The notes below the pieces were generated by a model, which saw only the letters and a list, made by a program, of their open reading frames with translations, was not told the DNA's origin and ran no database searches. Source: an uncultured Eubacterium sp. (GTDB lineage Bacteria > Bacillota > Clostridia > Lachnospirales > Lachnospiraceae). Taken from it: a DNA stretch of 21,135 nucleotides. This document shows, piece by piece, positions 6,528 through 13,414 of this stretch. Location of the stretch: positions 1 to 21,135 of the forward strand of contig CANPET010000007.1 of the NCBI GenBank assembly GCA_947573465.1, in the 5' to 3' direction. The first letter of the stretch is position 1. Each line of letters begins with the position of its first letter. Position numbers and translations under genes: made by a program.

Positions 6528-7319
6528 TTAATACCCAACAACTTTTAATAGCATTTCCGGAAGAATTTTCTTTCGTCCCTCATTATATGCTATTTTTTCC
6601 TCTTCATTTCTTCCTACCAATGCTACTCCTGTTGCTGAATTATCAGAAACAACTAATAAAGCAATACTTGGGATTTCTAATAAATCAGCCATAAGATAGA
6701 ATGAACTGGTCTCCATCTCTATCAGTTCTGTTCCAAAACTTTTAATCTCATCTAAATGATAATATTCCAATGCGACTGAATCAGTACAATATACAGATGC
6801 CTTCTTTAAAGTAAACTTATCCTCTGATAGTTTTTCTATGACTTCATCAATATAATTTGTGTCAGGCTCAATTTTCTCAAACGGCACATAATCGTAAATT
6901 GAATCCTTCAAATAAGTATTCGCCAGTACTCCTGAAATACAATACCTAGGCGTACAGATGTCTCCTAATTTAAATTCTGGAACTAATGCCCCAACCGCAC
7001 CAACAAATATCATCTTCTTAAAAGATAACTCTGCGCAAACACATAAATGATCAATTAGGTTAGACGCACTGGACGCTGTTTTTATCCATGCTATTTTGTG
7101 ATTACCTTTTTCAACTAAATATCCTCCGATATAAGCTCCTTCTTTTAAAGTCGTTACCTTGCAATATTGATCCATTTTTAGTTTGTATGGTGTGTACGCA
7201 GGTGCTACAATCAATGCATCATAACATTCATCTTTTGACAATCCAAAAACTAGTTCAGCCATGTTCTCTGAATTATATTTATGAAATGCGTCACATATTT
7301 TTTTCATTTTCTCTTTCAT
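6528..7319 (-). CDS. Nucleoside phosphorylase / nucleosidase superfamily protein
   Basis: This 263-residue protein carries hallmarks of the PNP_UDP_1 fold: a glycine-rich FVGAVGALVPEFKLGDIC segment that binds phosphate or shapes the active site, and ELIEMETSSFYLMADLLEIP, in which the Glu-Met-Glu motif contacts the ribose of nucleosides. A later SDNSATGVAL corresponds to the segment carrying the general-acid Asp. It should cleave the glycosidic bond of a purine or related nucleoside. Which nucleoside, and whether phosphate or water is the acceptor, cannot be read here. The ribosome site GGAGAA precedes the ATG. It follows a truncated isomerase-like remnant. Confidence 0.85.
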   Translation of the reverse strand: MKEKMKKICDAFHKYNSENMAELVFGLSKDECYDALIVAPAYTPYKLKMDQYCKVTTLKEGAYIGGYLVEKGNHKIAWIKTASSASNLIDHLCVCAELSFKKMIFVGAVGALVPEFKLGDICTPRYCISGVLANTYLKDSIYDYVPFEKIEPDTNYIDEVIEKLSEDKFTLKKASVYCTDSVALEYYHLDEIKSFGTELIEMETSSFYLMADLLEIPSIALLVVSDNSATGVALVGRNEEEKIAYNEGRKKILPEMLLKVVGY

Positions 7320-7336
7320 GTCTGTTCTCCAATCAT

Positions 7337-7537
7337 CTAATCGTCCTTCACAATAGTAAATTCGTTATATCCATCAAAATCCAATGAACCAATAAAATTA
7401 TGAAAATCGGGAATGCTATTCCTTTTTTACATTACAATCATTTTCATAGCCAACACTTTTGGTAATAATGATTCTAATAATCTATAATCTCCACCGTATT
7501 CTAGTAAAGCTCCTGTAGAACACAATACCTTACTCAT
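7337..7537 (-). pseudogene. Remnant of a possible sugar-phosphate isomerase/epimerase-like gene
   Basis: After a perfect AGGAGG ribosome site, the ATG at 7537 opens a frame MSKVLCSTGALLEYGGDYRL that ends at TAA (7427-7429) after 36 codons. The same frame continues with 29 more codons (…DFHNFIGSLDFDGYNEFTIV…) before TAG at 7337-7339. The head looks like the start of TIM-barrel sugar-phosphate isomerases and the 'FDGY' segment like their last strand, which suggests a gene that lost its middle. The head match is from memory and moderate; the tail match is weak. It could instead be two unrelated scraps. It is too short to be a working enzyme. Confidence 0.5.
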
Positions 7538-7565
7538 ACTATTTACCTCCTGCGTAAATCCTACT

Positions 7566-8057
7566 TTATCCTTCTCGCTCATCCGTAACAATATGTATGA
7601 TTTCATTTGGCGTATCTTGTAAATACTCCTTGATGAAAGTAGGAAATGCTTTATATTTATCCAAATCCTTAATTGGTACCCAATGCATATGCTCTTTCAC
7701 GCCACAAGTATAACTATTACTATTTAATTCTTTTGTTCCTCTTGGTTTCATTAGATAATAAAATGCTACTTCATGACAATGATTTCCTTTTTTCATTGTT
7801 CCACCATCTCCCACGAAAAAGTTCTCATGTATAATCGCTAATCTATCAATTTCGTAATGCACACCTGTCTCTTCAAACACTTCTCTTAATACCGCATCTT
7901 CTGCTTTTTCATTCATATGTACTCCACCACCAATAGAATAAAGGTAATCATCTGTTTCATTTCCTGCAAAGAGTACACAATCATCTTCAACAATAATTGC
8001 TGCAGCACGATAACGAAACCAATTATCTTCTTTTTGAATACCGCAATCAAAATTCAT
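7566..8057 (-). CDS. NUDIX hydrolase
   Basis: This 163-residue protein contains a complete Nudix box, GGVHMNEKAEDAV followed by LREVFEETGV (residues about 46-68), which places Glu residues around magnesium for hydrolysis of a nucleoside diphosphate linked to another group. Flanking strands fit the normal Nudix alpha/beta/alpha sandwich. The C-terminal half contains the HEVAFYYLM strand and the VKEHMHWVPI motif seen in many Clostridia members. The ATG at 8057 has GGAGGT 7 nt upstream; a TTG five codons earlier overlaps that site and is rejected. The substrate is unknown. It follows the nitroreductase by 27 nt. Confidence 0.92.
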   Translation of the reverse strand: MNFDCGIQKEDNWFRYRAAAIIVEDDCVLFAGNETDDYLYSIGGGVHMNEKAEDAVLREVFEETGVHYEIDRLAIIHENFFVGDGGTMKKGNHCHEVAFYYLMKPRGTKELNSNSYTCGVKEHMHWVPIKDLDKYKAFPTFIKEYLQDTPNEIIHIVTDEREG

Positions 8058-8084
8058 ATTTTCCACCTCCAAATAAATTCAAAT

Positions 8085-8633
8085 TTAAATATACTTAATT
8101 TTTGACAAATCAACTTCGTGAGGTTTTCCCACGCTATTCTCTGCATAACCTATCAATACAGCCACACCAAACTCATATCCTTCAGGTATAATCTTATTTT
8201 TAAAGCTATCACCTTTCTCCGTTTTAAAAGACAATGCAGCCAATCCACAAATAACATTTCCAAGTCCTAATGAACTTGCAGCCAAAACGATATTTTCGGC
8301 TACTATTCCACAATCCATATTCGTCTGCGGTACTTTCGCAACAATAATCATACATGGTGCATTGTAAAAAACCTTTCCACCACGACTCATTATTCTTTCG
8401 TACACTCCATTTTCTTTCGTGTTCTTTGAAAGCATATTCATCGTAGCAACATCCATTTCATCAATAAAAGCCTTATCTTTAATCACTATAATCTTCCAAG
8501 GCTGATTATTCATCGCACTAGGCGCCTGAATTCCAGCCAAAGCGATTGCTTCAAGTTTTTCCTGCTCTACAGGAACACCTGTATAATTACGGCAGGAATA
8601 ACGATTTTTGATTATTCTTAATGTTTCATTCAT
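8085..8633 (-). CDS. Nitroreductase-family flavoprotein
   Basis: A 182-residue member of the FMN-dependent nitroreductase family. The head RIIKNRYSCRNYTGVPVEQE carries the Arg-Ser/Cys-x-Arg pattern that binds the FMN phosphate. APSAMNNQPWKIIVI is the conserved second FMN-contact segment, and the GIVAENIVLAASSLGLGNV segment follows as helix and loop. It is expected to reduce nitro, quinone or other electron-poor compounds with NAD(P)H. The length is normal and the gene intact, with a GGAGAA ribosome site. A second nitroreductase head is fused to the HAD gene at 13346. Confidence 0.92.
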   Translation of the reverse strand: MNETLRIIKNRYSCRNYTGVPVEQEKLEAIALAGIQAPSAMNNQPWKIIVIKDKAFIDEMDVATMNMLSKNTKENGVYERIMSRGGKVFYNAPCMIIVAKVPQTNMDCGIVAENIVLAASSLGLGNVICGLAALSFKTEKGDSFKNKIIPEGYEFGVAVLIGYAENSVGKPHEVDLSKIKYI

Positions 8634-8639
8634 TTCTCT

Positions 8640-8742
8640 TCTCCAATTCGTTTATTTTAGTATTTTTTTCATGATTAGATGGTTCTGAAAAATTTTCTTT
8701 AAACCTATTATTTTTTTTAAAAACCACAAGCAAAGTTCATCT
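8640..8742 (-). pseudogene. Possible degraded small frame before the nitroreductase
   Basis: A ribosome site GAGGTG precedes ATG AAC TTT GCT TGT GGT TTT TAA. After one frame change in the adjacent T/A run, an open frame continues (FKKNNRFKENFSEPSNHEKN…) to the nitroreductase start. The single indel in a homopolymer would join the two. No family is recognised; this may be chance in AT-rich DNA. Confidence 0.25.
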
Positions 8743-8770
8743 TTTCACCTCTAAAAGTTCTAATTTTTAT

Positions 8771-8929
8771 TTACATTCTAATCTCCGACTTAAAATACTG
8801 CTCCTCACCATCAGGAGCCATAATTCCTTCTATATATCCATAATTTATTGGATAGTAGATATCTTCATGTTTTGGATGATAACTCCCTAATGGTCGACCA
8901 ACTGTTACCTTTACAATATCTCCAATCAT
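8771..8929 (-). pseudogene. Inorganic-pyrophosphatase-like gene with an in-frame internal deletion
   Basis: A 52-codon frame starting at 8929. Residues 1-44 match the start of the short pyrophosphatase-like proteins of Clostridia: RPLGSYHPKHEDIYYPINYG followed by GYIEGIMAPDGEEQ. The last codons, EQYFKSEIRM, match the very end of the same family as I remember it. The members I recall have about 105-110 residues, so about 55 codons containing the catalytic Asp residues are missing while start, stop and frame are kept. The junction falls at a GAG-CAG that both flanks would share, as expected for deletion between short repeats. An enzyme activity is unlikely. The family match is by recall; an active mini-protein is possible but unsupported. 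Confidence 0.7.
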
Positions 8930-8950
8930 GTTGTTCTCTTTCCTACTCTT

Positions 8951-9049
8951 TTATCGATTCGATAATATCAAATATGTAATTCCTATACTAAGAACTGTTG
9001 TTACAACATATATTATCATATTACTTTTTTTCTTTCGTAATAAAACCAT
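8951..9049 (-). CDS. Possible small single-helix membrane peptide (32 aa)
   Basis: An open frame beginning MVLLRKKKSN with a following hydrophobic helix (about residues 11-28) and stop TAA. The basic head and single helix would suit a small membrane protein. There is no good ribosome site and it overlaps the end of the preceding frame, so it may be only a gene fragment. Confidence 0.3.
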   Translation of the reverse strand: MVLLRKKKSNMIIYVVTTVLSIGITYLILSNR

Positions 9050-9173
9050 AGTATATACTAGATTCTACCTCTTCAAACCACTTAACCTTCATAACAAAGT
9101 TTACAGAATTTTTATAGCCCGCCTTACTATAATATCTTTCATGCACTTCATCATTTACAGCCTGTAATGCCAT
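9021..9173 (-). pseudogene. Unrecognised 50-codon fragment after the PDDEXK gene
   Basis: The frame starts MALQAVNDEVHERYYSKAGY and ends in a Lys-rich tail at TAA (9021-9023). Composition looks coding (charged and aromatic residues, few rare codons) but there is no ribosome site, and stop codons lie just upstream in frame. I read it as the tail of a lost gene. Its first bases overlap a 21-nt sequence found again at 12201-12221 with two mismatches. Confidence 0.35.
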
Positions 9174-9201
9174 ACACAATGAAATTTTTATTTACTATAA
9201 G

Positions 9202-10236
9202 TTATTGCAATTTCTGGAAATCATTCAAATTAAGTTCTCTACGAAGTTCTTCCTCTGTAGGCATATATGGAAGATACTTTGCGGCATAAATCTGATTGTT
9301 TCCTTCTGGTAAGGTATATCGAACTAACGTATCACTTTTGTCGGCACACAAAACAATCCCGATAGGCGGATTATCTCCCTCATTCATAAGTTCACGTGTG
9401 TAATAATTTACATACATTTGCATTTGCCCTAAATCCTGATGTGTTAAATCTGTCATTTTTAAATCAATTAAAACGAAACACTTCAAAATGTAATTGTAGA
9501 AAACAAGGTCAATATAAAAATGACGCCCATCAAAATTTATATGTTTTTGTCGTGCAACAAAAGAAAATCCTCGTCCCAGTTCTAACAGAAATTTTTGCAA
9601 GTGATCAATTAATGCCTGTTCCAAATCACTCTCATAATAATGGGCATTAGCTGGCAAATCTAAAAATTCTAATATGTATGGATCCTTAATGATTTTTTCA
9701 TATTCTGATTTTGGTTCTGTTATTTGAATTTCAGACGCTACAGAATCTTTATTCTGACTTGCCATTATTCTCTGATAATACATCGTATTAATTTGACGTT
9801 CCAACTGACGTGAACTCCATCCAGATTTCACTGCTTCTTCCATATAATAGTTTCTAGCCTGTTCATCGGTTACTTTCATCAATATTCTATAATGAGTCCA
9901 ACTCAATTCCGAACGCAACGCGTTCACATTTGAAAATGTTAAATAGAATTTTCGCATCATTTGTAAATTACGAACAGAAAACCCTTTTCCAAACTCTTTC
10001 ACTAATTTTTCTGATAAATATTGCAATAACTGTTTACCATAGGCAGCTCGGTCGTTTTCACCACAAGCAATATAAATCTGCTCACCGATTTCCCAATACG
10101 CAATAACCATCGCCGTATTGACTGCAGAATATATTTTTTGCTGTGCATCTATTACAAATCCACGAATTGATTGGTAAGTTTTTTCTTGATTTTCTTTTGT
10201 AGAAACTAAATTCTTTTCTTTCATAACATCCTTCAT
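9202..10236 (-). CDS. YhcG/DUF1016-family PDDEXK nuclease-like protein
   Basis: A full-length member (about 344 residues) of the DUF1016 family. The N-terminal helical domain contains YWEIGEQIY and the conserved GFSVRNLQMMRKFYLTF and ELSWTHYRILM segments. The C-terminal domain has the PDDEXK-fold core: ALIDHLQKFLLELGRGFSFV, then FYIDLVFYN with the metal-binding Asp, then FVLIDLK with the D-x-K motif. Related proteins are usually linked to restriction or mobile DNA and are thought to act on nucleic acid; this one has no methylase or restriction partner nearby. The start is uncertain: ATG at 10236 is preferred, but GTG at 10245 (crowding the AGGA site) and ATG at 10224 are alternatives. Confidence 0.9.
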   Translation of the reverse strand: MKDVMKEKNLVSTKENQEKTYQSIRGFVIDAQQKIYSAVNTAMVIAYWEIGEQIYIACGENDRAAYGKQLLQYLSEKLVKEFGKGFSVRNLQMMRKFYLTFSNVNALRSELSWTHYRILMKVTDEQARNYYMEEAVKSGWSSRQLERQINTMYYQRIMASQNKDSVASEIQITEPKSEYEKIIKDPYILEFLDLPANAHYYESDLEQALIDHLQKFLLELGRGFSFVARQKHINFDGRHFYIDLVFYNYILKCFVLIDLKMTDLTHQDLGQMQMYVNYYTRELMNEGDNPPIGIVLCADKSDTLVRYTLPEGNNQIYAAKYLPYMPTEEELRRELNLNDFQKLQ

Positions 10237-10258
10237 ATTGTTCACTTTCCTTTAAATT

Positions 10259-10771
10259 TCAATTATTATTACTTTCCATCCATGCATCTAACTGCTTCTG
10301 ATTTCTGATTACGATTGTTTTATCTGCATATTTGGAAAGAACATTCTTATGTCGTTCTTTAGCATCTTTAATTCTGCCCTTATGTAACACCCACCAAATA
10401 AACTCCACATCCAACTTTTCATTGCAACCTTTTCCCATATCAGGACGCGTTTTATTTTTAAATTTTTTATATCGTTTCACAACACGATGCAAACATGAAA
10501 TACGATTAAAAAGCAACATTATAATCATATCTGATTCTTCCATGCGACGCTCATAGAATAGTTTTGAATAATTGCCATCTATGACCCACGACTCATGAGA
10601 ATCCAAAAATTCTTTTGTTATTTGCTGTTTTTCTTCTAGCTGCCTAACTTCCCAACCAGGTAAGAATTGTACTGCATCAAAGTGTAAAACATCAATGTTA
10701 TATATTTTTCCAAGTTTCCTGGCAAGCGTTGACTTTCCTGAACCGCTATATCCAATGATTGATATTTTCAT
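10259..10771 (-). CDS. P-loop kinase-like NTPase, FlaR/topology-modulation-protein type
   Basis: A 170-residue P-loop protein. Walker A is GYSGSGKST at residues 7-15. A DVLHFDAVQFLPGW segment follows as the second strand and substrate-binding site of adenylate-kinase-like enzymes, then WVIDGNYSKLFYERR and a LID-like basic stretch near 90-125. This arrangement is that of the proteins annotated 'DNA topology modulation protein FlaR', which are probably small-molecule or nucleotide kinases; the name reflects history, not proven function. The ribosome site AAGGA precedes the ATG. It lies between the radical SAM gene and the PDDEXK gene at very short distances. Confidence 0.88.
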   Translation of the reverse strand: MKISIIGYSGSGKSTLARKLGKIYNIDVLHFDAVQFLPGWEVRQLEEKQQITKEFLDSHESWVIDGNYSKLFYERRMEESDMIIMLLFNRISCLHRVVKRYKKFKNKTRPDMGKGCNEKLDVEFIWWVLHKGRIKDAKERHKNVLSKYADKTIVIRNQKQLDAWMESNNN

Positions 10772-10799
10772 ATATTGTCCTTTCTCAATTACGTTTTAT

Positions 10800-11552
10800 T
10801 TATGGTTCATATTTTTCAAATATTTTTAGAATATCTGTATAATAAATATTATCATTTAAGACCTCCCCATTAGGGTCAATACTTATAGCATGAATATCCC
10901 TTGGATTTTCTTCATATGGACTGACATACTCTATATTGGGGGCAAAATAATCTCCAAGATATTTCAGCGCATTTCCACTAGGAAAAATCACATTCCCGCT
11001 TGCTTCTTCAAATCCACTTTTTTTAAACTGTTTCAGTATTTCCACCGTTTTACGATTATAAGGATTGTCATGCTCTTTTCCCACAAGCCAGACAGGTTGT
11101 ACTCTGATTCGTATTTCCGATTTATGTATCTCATCTGCAAACACCTTCACCGGTTCAATAGGTATCGTCTCCTGATGAAAGGCATCCACAGAAAGCAAAA
11201 TATCATTCACTCCACTGTGAATAAGATTTTGTGCTACAGATTTGATTTTATCAATATCTCTGCTAAAAAAGCCATTCGTAATAAGCTGTCTTTTCGGTAT
11301 GTTCATTTCCTTTGCCATGGAATGAATTGCACAAACTGTTTCAGGGTAAATGAGCGGTTCTCCACCAAAAGTCATTAGTGAATTAATTTGATATTTTTCT
11401 GCAACACACTTTACTAATTCTCTTGCTTTTTCATCATCAATATGCTCTCCTGACGCTGTATGTTCTCCCTCCGAACAATGCTTGCAGCGACCTGTGCAGG
11501 CATAGGTAATAACAAACTCTATCCGATTCAAATTTTCCAAATATTTATTCAC
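10800..11552 (-). CDS. Radical SAM enzyme
   Basis: This 250-residue protein has the radical SAM cluster motif CTGRCKHC (Cys19, Cys23, Cys26: C-x3-C-x2-C), which binds a 4Fe-4S cluster, and the SAM-contact GGEP at residues 63-66. The later LITNGF and ILLSVDAFHQE segments are core TIM-barrel strands. No Cys-rich SPASM or twitch extension is present in the C-terminal 90 residues, which end ILKIFEKYEP. It likely modifies a peptide or small molecule, but no small Cys/Gly-rich precursor gene is seen next to it. Translation starts at GTG (11550-11552) with GGAGAG at good spacing. Confidence 0.9.
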   Translation of the reverse strand: MNKYLENLNRIEFVITYACTGRCKHCSEGEHTASGEHIDDEKARELVKCVAEKYQINSLMTFGGEPLIYPETVCAIHSMAKEMNIPKRQLITNGFFSRDIDKIKSVAQNLIHSGVNDILLSVDAFHQETIPIEPVKVFADEIHKSEIRIRVQPVWLVGKEHDNPYNRKTVEILKQFKKSGFEEASGNVIFPSGNALKYLGDYFAPNIEYVSPYEENPRDIHAISIDPNGEVLNDNIYYTDILKIFEKYEP

Positions 11553-11596
11553 AATTTTCTCTCCATAAATTTTATTTTAGCGTTATTAAATATACA

Positions 11597-11806
11597 TTAG
11601 CGAGTCACTACATAGCGATAATGTGGCATATCCACACCTCTGTAATGTTTTGTCCAACTATCCACAGCAATCATATCATTTCTAACAGCTACATTTTGAG
11701 ATGCAACATTCGTATCTCTGATAATAGAACAAACTTCATTAGCATTTAATACTTCAAACACATATTTTTTACACGCTTTGGCAGCTTCTGTGGCATAGCC
11801 CTTCAA
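11597..11806 (-). pseudogene. C-terminal fragment of a RimJ/RimL-type GNAT
   Basis: The frame of about 69 codons opens directly in the acetyl-CoA binding helix (KGYATEAAKACKKYVFEVLN), followed by IRDTNVASQNVAVRNDM, the usual motif B of this subfamily, and a tail typical for it. The first roughly 100 residues of a GNAT are absent. Upstream DNA (11807-11860) has a GGAGGG ribosome site and then short open codons that do not look like a GNAT head, so the tail may have been joined to an unrelated leader. It cannot form a full GNAT domain. Confidence 0.8.
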
Positions 11807-11936
11807 GTATCATATTTGTTATTCTCAATTATGTAATCCCTCCACATATTACAATTTATATTCTTAATTGTCTTATATCTTTTGGAAATTATCAGTATAA
11901 AATTCTAAATATTTTATCGGTCTACCAAGCCTTGTA
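11807..11936 (-). other. Gene-debris spacer
   Basis: Short open frames without a recognisable gene. One (11873-11944, 23 codons, LIDTRLGRPIKYLEFYTDNF…) looks coding in composition and overlaps the end of the DUF7662-like gene in another frame. A GGAGGG near 11835-11845 could serve the GNAT tail. No terminator is seen. Confidence 0.3.
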
Positions 11937-12143
11937 TCAATCAATCTTATTAAAATTAACCGTTTGTTCTTTCATCGATATTTTTCCAACCTGATAACCA
12001 TATTCCATAAGTTCTTTTTTGTATTTTAGAAAAGAATGGTCAATTGGTATTCCCACAATATTTTCTATTTCTTCGAAAGTCAGTTGAAAAGACGAACTCC
12101 CATTTTTCTGTACATATTCCCATAAAGTGTTATATTTACTCAT
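11937..12143 (-). CDS. DUF7662-like small protein
   Basis: A 68-residue protein that I recognise from memory as a common small Clostridia family (DUF7662): MSKYNTLWEYVQKNGSSSFQ, then IPIDHSFLKYKKEL and a closing beta segment GYQVGKISMKEQTVNFNK. It has the layout of a small winged or alpha/beta domain. The function is unknown. The ribosome site AGAGGA precedes the ATG, and the ATG overlaps the stop (ATGA) of a CAT-tail remnant. It is intact and of normal length while its surroundings on both sides are gene debris. Confidence 0.75.
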   Translation of the reverse strand: MSKYNTLWEYVQKNGSSSFQLTFEEIENIVGIPIDHSFLKYKKELMEYGYQVGKISMKEQTVNFNKID

Positions 12144-12205
12144 TGTATTTTTCCTCTCAAATCTCTTATTTCTTTCTGCAAAAGTTCAAGAAACTGTGCT
12201 GCCTG
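12140..12205 (-). pseudogene. Duplicate C-terminal tail of a CAT-family acetyltransferase
   Basis: The last 18 codons of the CAT-like gene at 13418-13471 are repeated here with about four base differences in 54. The tail reads QAAQFLELLQKEIRDL and continues six codons to a TGA that overlaps the next start codon. Homology begins abruptly at CAGGCAGCACAG; upstream DNA is unrelated to CAT. So this is the end of a second, related CAT gene whose body has been lost. Confidence 0.75.
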
Positions 12206-12536
12206 TAATTCCACACACAATACACCTTTTCCTTTAACTAACCCTCTAAACTATTCTCATTCAGCAAAAATTCAAAGACACCCATTGTTATCAATCTCTA
12301 ACTGTTTCTATACAGTCTTCCCTTCAACGTTTGTTTCAAATGTCTCTACAACTTCCACATGCATAATACATATCGTCATCTTTAATTGTTCTTTAACATA
12401 TTTATATAACTTTATGGCATCCCGCTACTCTATGTTTTCATTCTTATATTCAATAAGATATCACGAAAATTTGTGGTAGGTCACATTAATTCGGATTTTC
12501 CTTATTTTATAATGCTTCCACCTGACTCGTCATATA
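12144..12536 (-). other. Non-genic stretch of decayed gene pieces
   Basis: About 390 bases between the HAD chimera and the DUF7662-like gene hold no intact gene. From left to right it contains the CAT tail, a short AT-rich join with the frame MGVFEFLLNENSLEG, a decayed frame at 12272-12424, and an AT-rich stretch with a TATAAAAT-like box. No hairpin terminator is seen. Confidence 0.6.
12272..12424 (-). pseudogene. Decayed unknown gene tail with an in-frame TAG
   Basis: The frame RDAIKLYKYVKEQLKMTICI followed by MHVEVVETFETNVEGKTV has coding-like composition, meets TAG at 12308-12310, then continues in the same frame for 11 codons (KQLEIDNNGCL) to TGA at 12272-12274. A stop also lies just upstream. 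I do not recognise the family. Confidence 0.4.
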
Positions 12537-13346
12537 TTATTTTATATTTTCTAAAATTGCAATCAATTCACGCCAGTCATGAATATGTAAGTAATCAAAA
12601 TCAATTTCTAATCCTTCATTCCATTTAGCAAAGGGGTTAATTTCATCATTAATTTTTCCTTCATAAAATACTGGAAAGATTCCCACACCATGAGCACCAT
12701 ATACATCCGCTTCTATACTATCTCCACAATACCATACCTTATCAGCAGTTAATCCTTCCCTTTGCAAAGCTATTTCAAACATAGTGCTATCAGGTTTTTT
12801 GAACACATAATCACTTGATGCAAGAACAAACTGAAACTTATTGTCTGATAACAATCTATCTAAACGTTCTTTTAGTGCATTCCCCGAAAAACACAAATTG
12901 CTTATTACACCTGTTCGTATTCCCACAGAATCAAGATAATTAAGCATCTTATCTGCATAAGGCATTATTGCTCCTTTAGAAATACCATTCCAAATTATTT
13001 TTTCTGCTTCATCTAATGTAACAGACAATTCGATATCCATATATTCATACGCCAACTTTAAAAATGCATGCTCGTGAATTTCAAGTGCATCTCCTCTTGC
13101 TTTTTTTATTTTTCCAAAGATTTCTGTAACTGTTTTGTCAAATTCTTCAAAGGAGATATCATGAGGATTTTTACTTATATAATCGTATATCGCCCTATTT
13201 CCGTTTGATGTATTATGATTTGGTTCATATAGCAAAGTATGCCCATAATCAAAAATTATCATTTCCGGCTTTTTCATTGCTAGTATTTTATCACTAGTAT
13301 ATTTTCTGATACCACTTCTGCTTTTCATAATTTGTATCAATTCCAT
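12537..13346 (-). CDS. HAD-superfamily phosphatase with a fused nitroreductase N-terminus
   Basis: A 269-residue frame. Residues from about 24 onward form a HAD hydrolase: IIFDYGHTLLYEP holds motif I with a degenerate DYGHT (usual DxDGT, so the second Asp is Gly and the Gly is His), VISNLCFSG is motif II, FKKPDSTMFEIAL carries the motif III Lys, and WYCGDSIEADVYGA is motif IV. Residues 1-22 (MELIQIMKSRSGIRKYTSDK) are instead the typical head of a nitroreductase. The good AGGAGA ribosome site belongs to this head; the HAD portion's own Met codons lack one. The enzyme probably removes phosphate from a small molecule. The missing second Asp in motif I may lower classical phosphatase activity. 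Confidence 0.85.
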   Translation of the reverse strand: MELIQIMKSRSGIRKYTSDKILAMKKPEMIIFDYGHTLLYEPNHNTSNGNRAIYDYISKNPHDISFEEFDKTVTEIFGKIKKARGDALEIHEHAFLKLAYEYMDIELSVTLDEAEKIIWNGISKGAIMPYADKMLNYLDSVGIRTGVISNLCFSGNALKERLDRLLSDNKFQFVLASSDYVFKKPDSTMFEIALQREGLTADKVWYCGDSIEADVYGAHGVGIFPVFYEGKINDEINPFAKWNEGLEIDFDYLHIHDWRELIAILENIK

Positions 13347-13414
13347 GTTCGTTTTCTCCTAGTTTATTTAACCTATTTCTATTATATTTACCCCTTCCCC
13401 ATCTTTCAATTTTT

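Noticed and set aside
10890..11378. 162-codon plus-strand open frame
   Set aside because: It lies wholly opposite the radical SAM gene, whose motifs are intact; the plus-strand protein is low in sense and has no ribosome site.
10800..11552. Radical SAM gene plus ABC exporter as a modified-peptide (RiPP) cluster
   Set aside because: No precursor peptide is seen next to the radical SAM gene, it lacks a SPASM-like extension, and the exporter is about 8 kb away among unrelated genes.
5087..11806. GNAT head (5087-5226) and GNAT tail (11597-11806) as two halves of one split gene
   Set aside because: They are 6.4 kb apart with intact genes between and no overlapping sequence to prove a common origin; the subgroup is too common.
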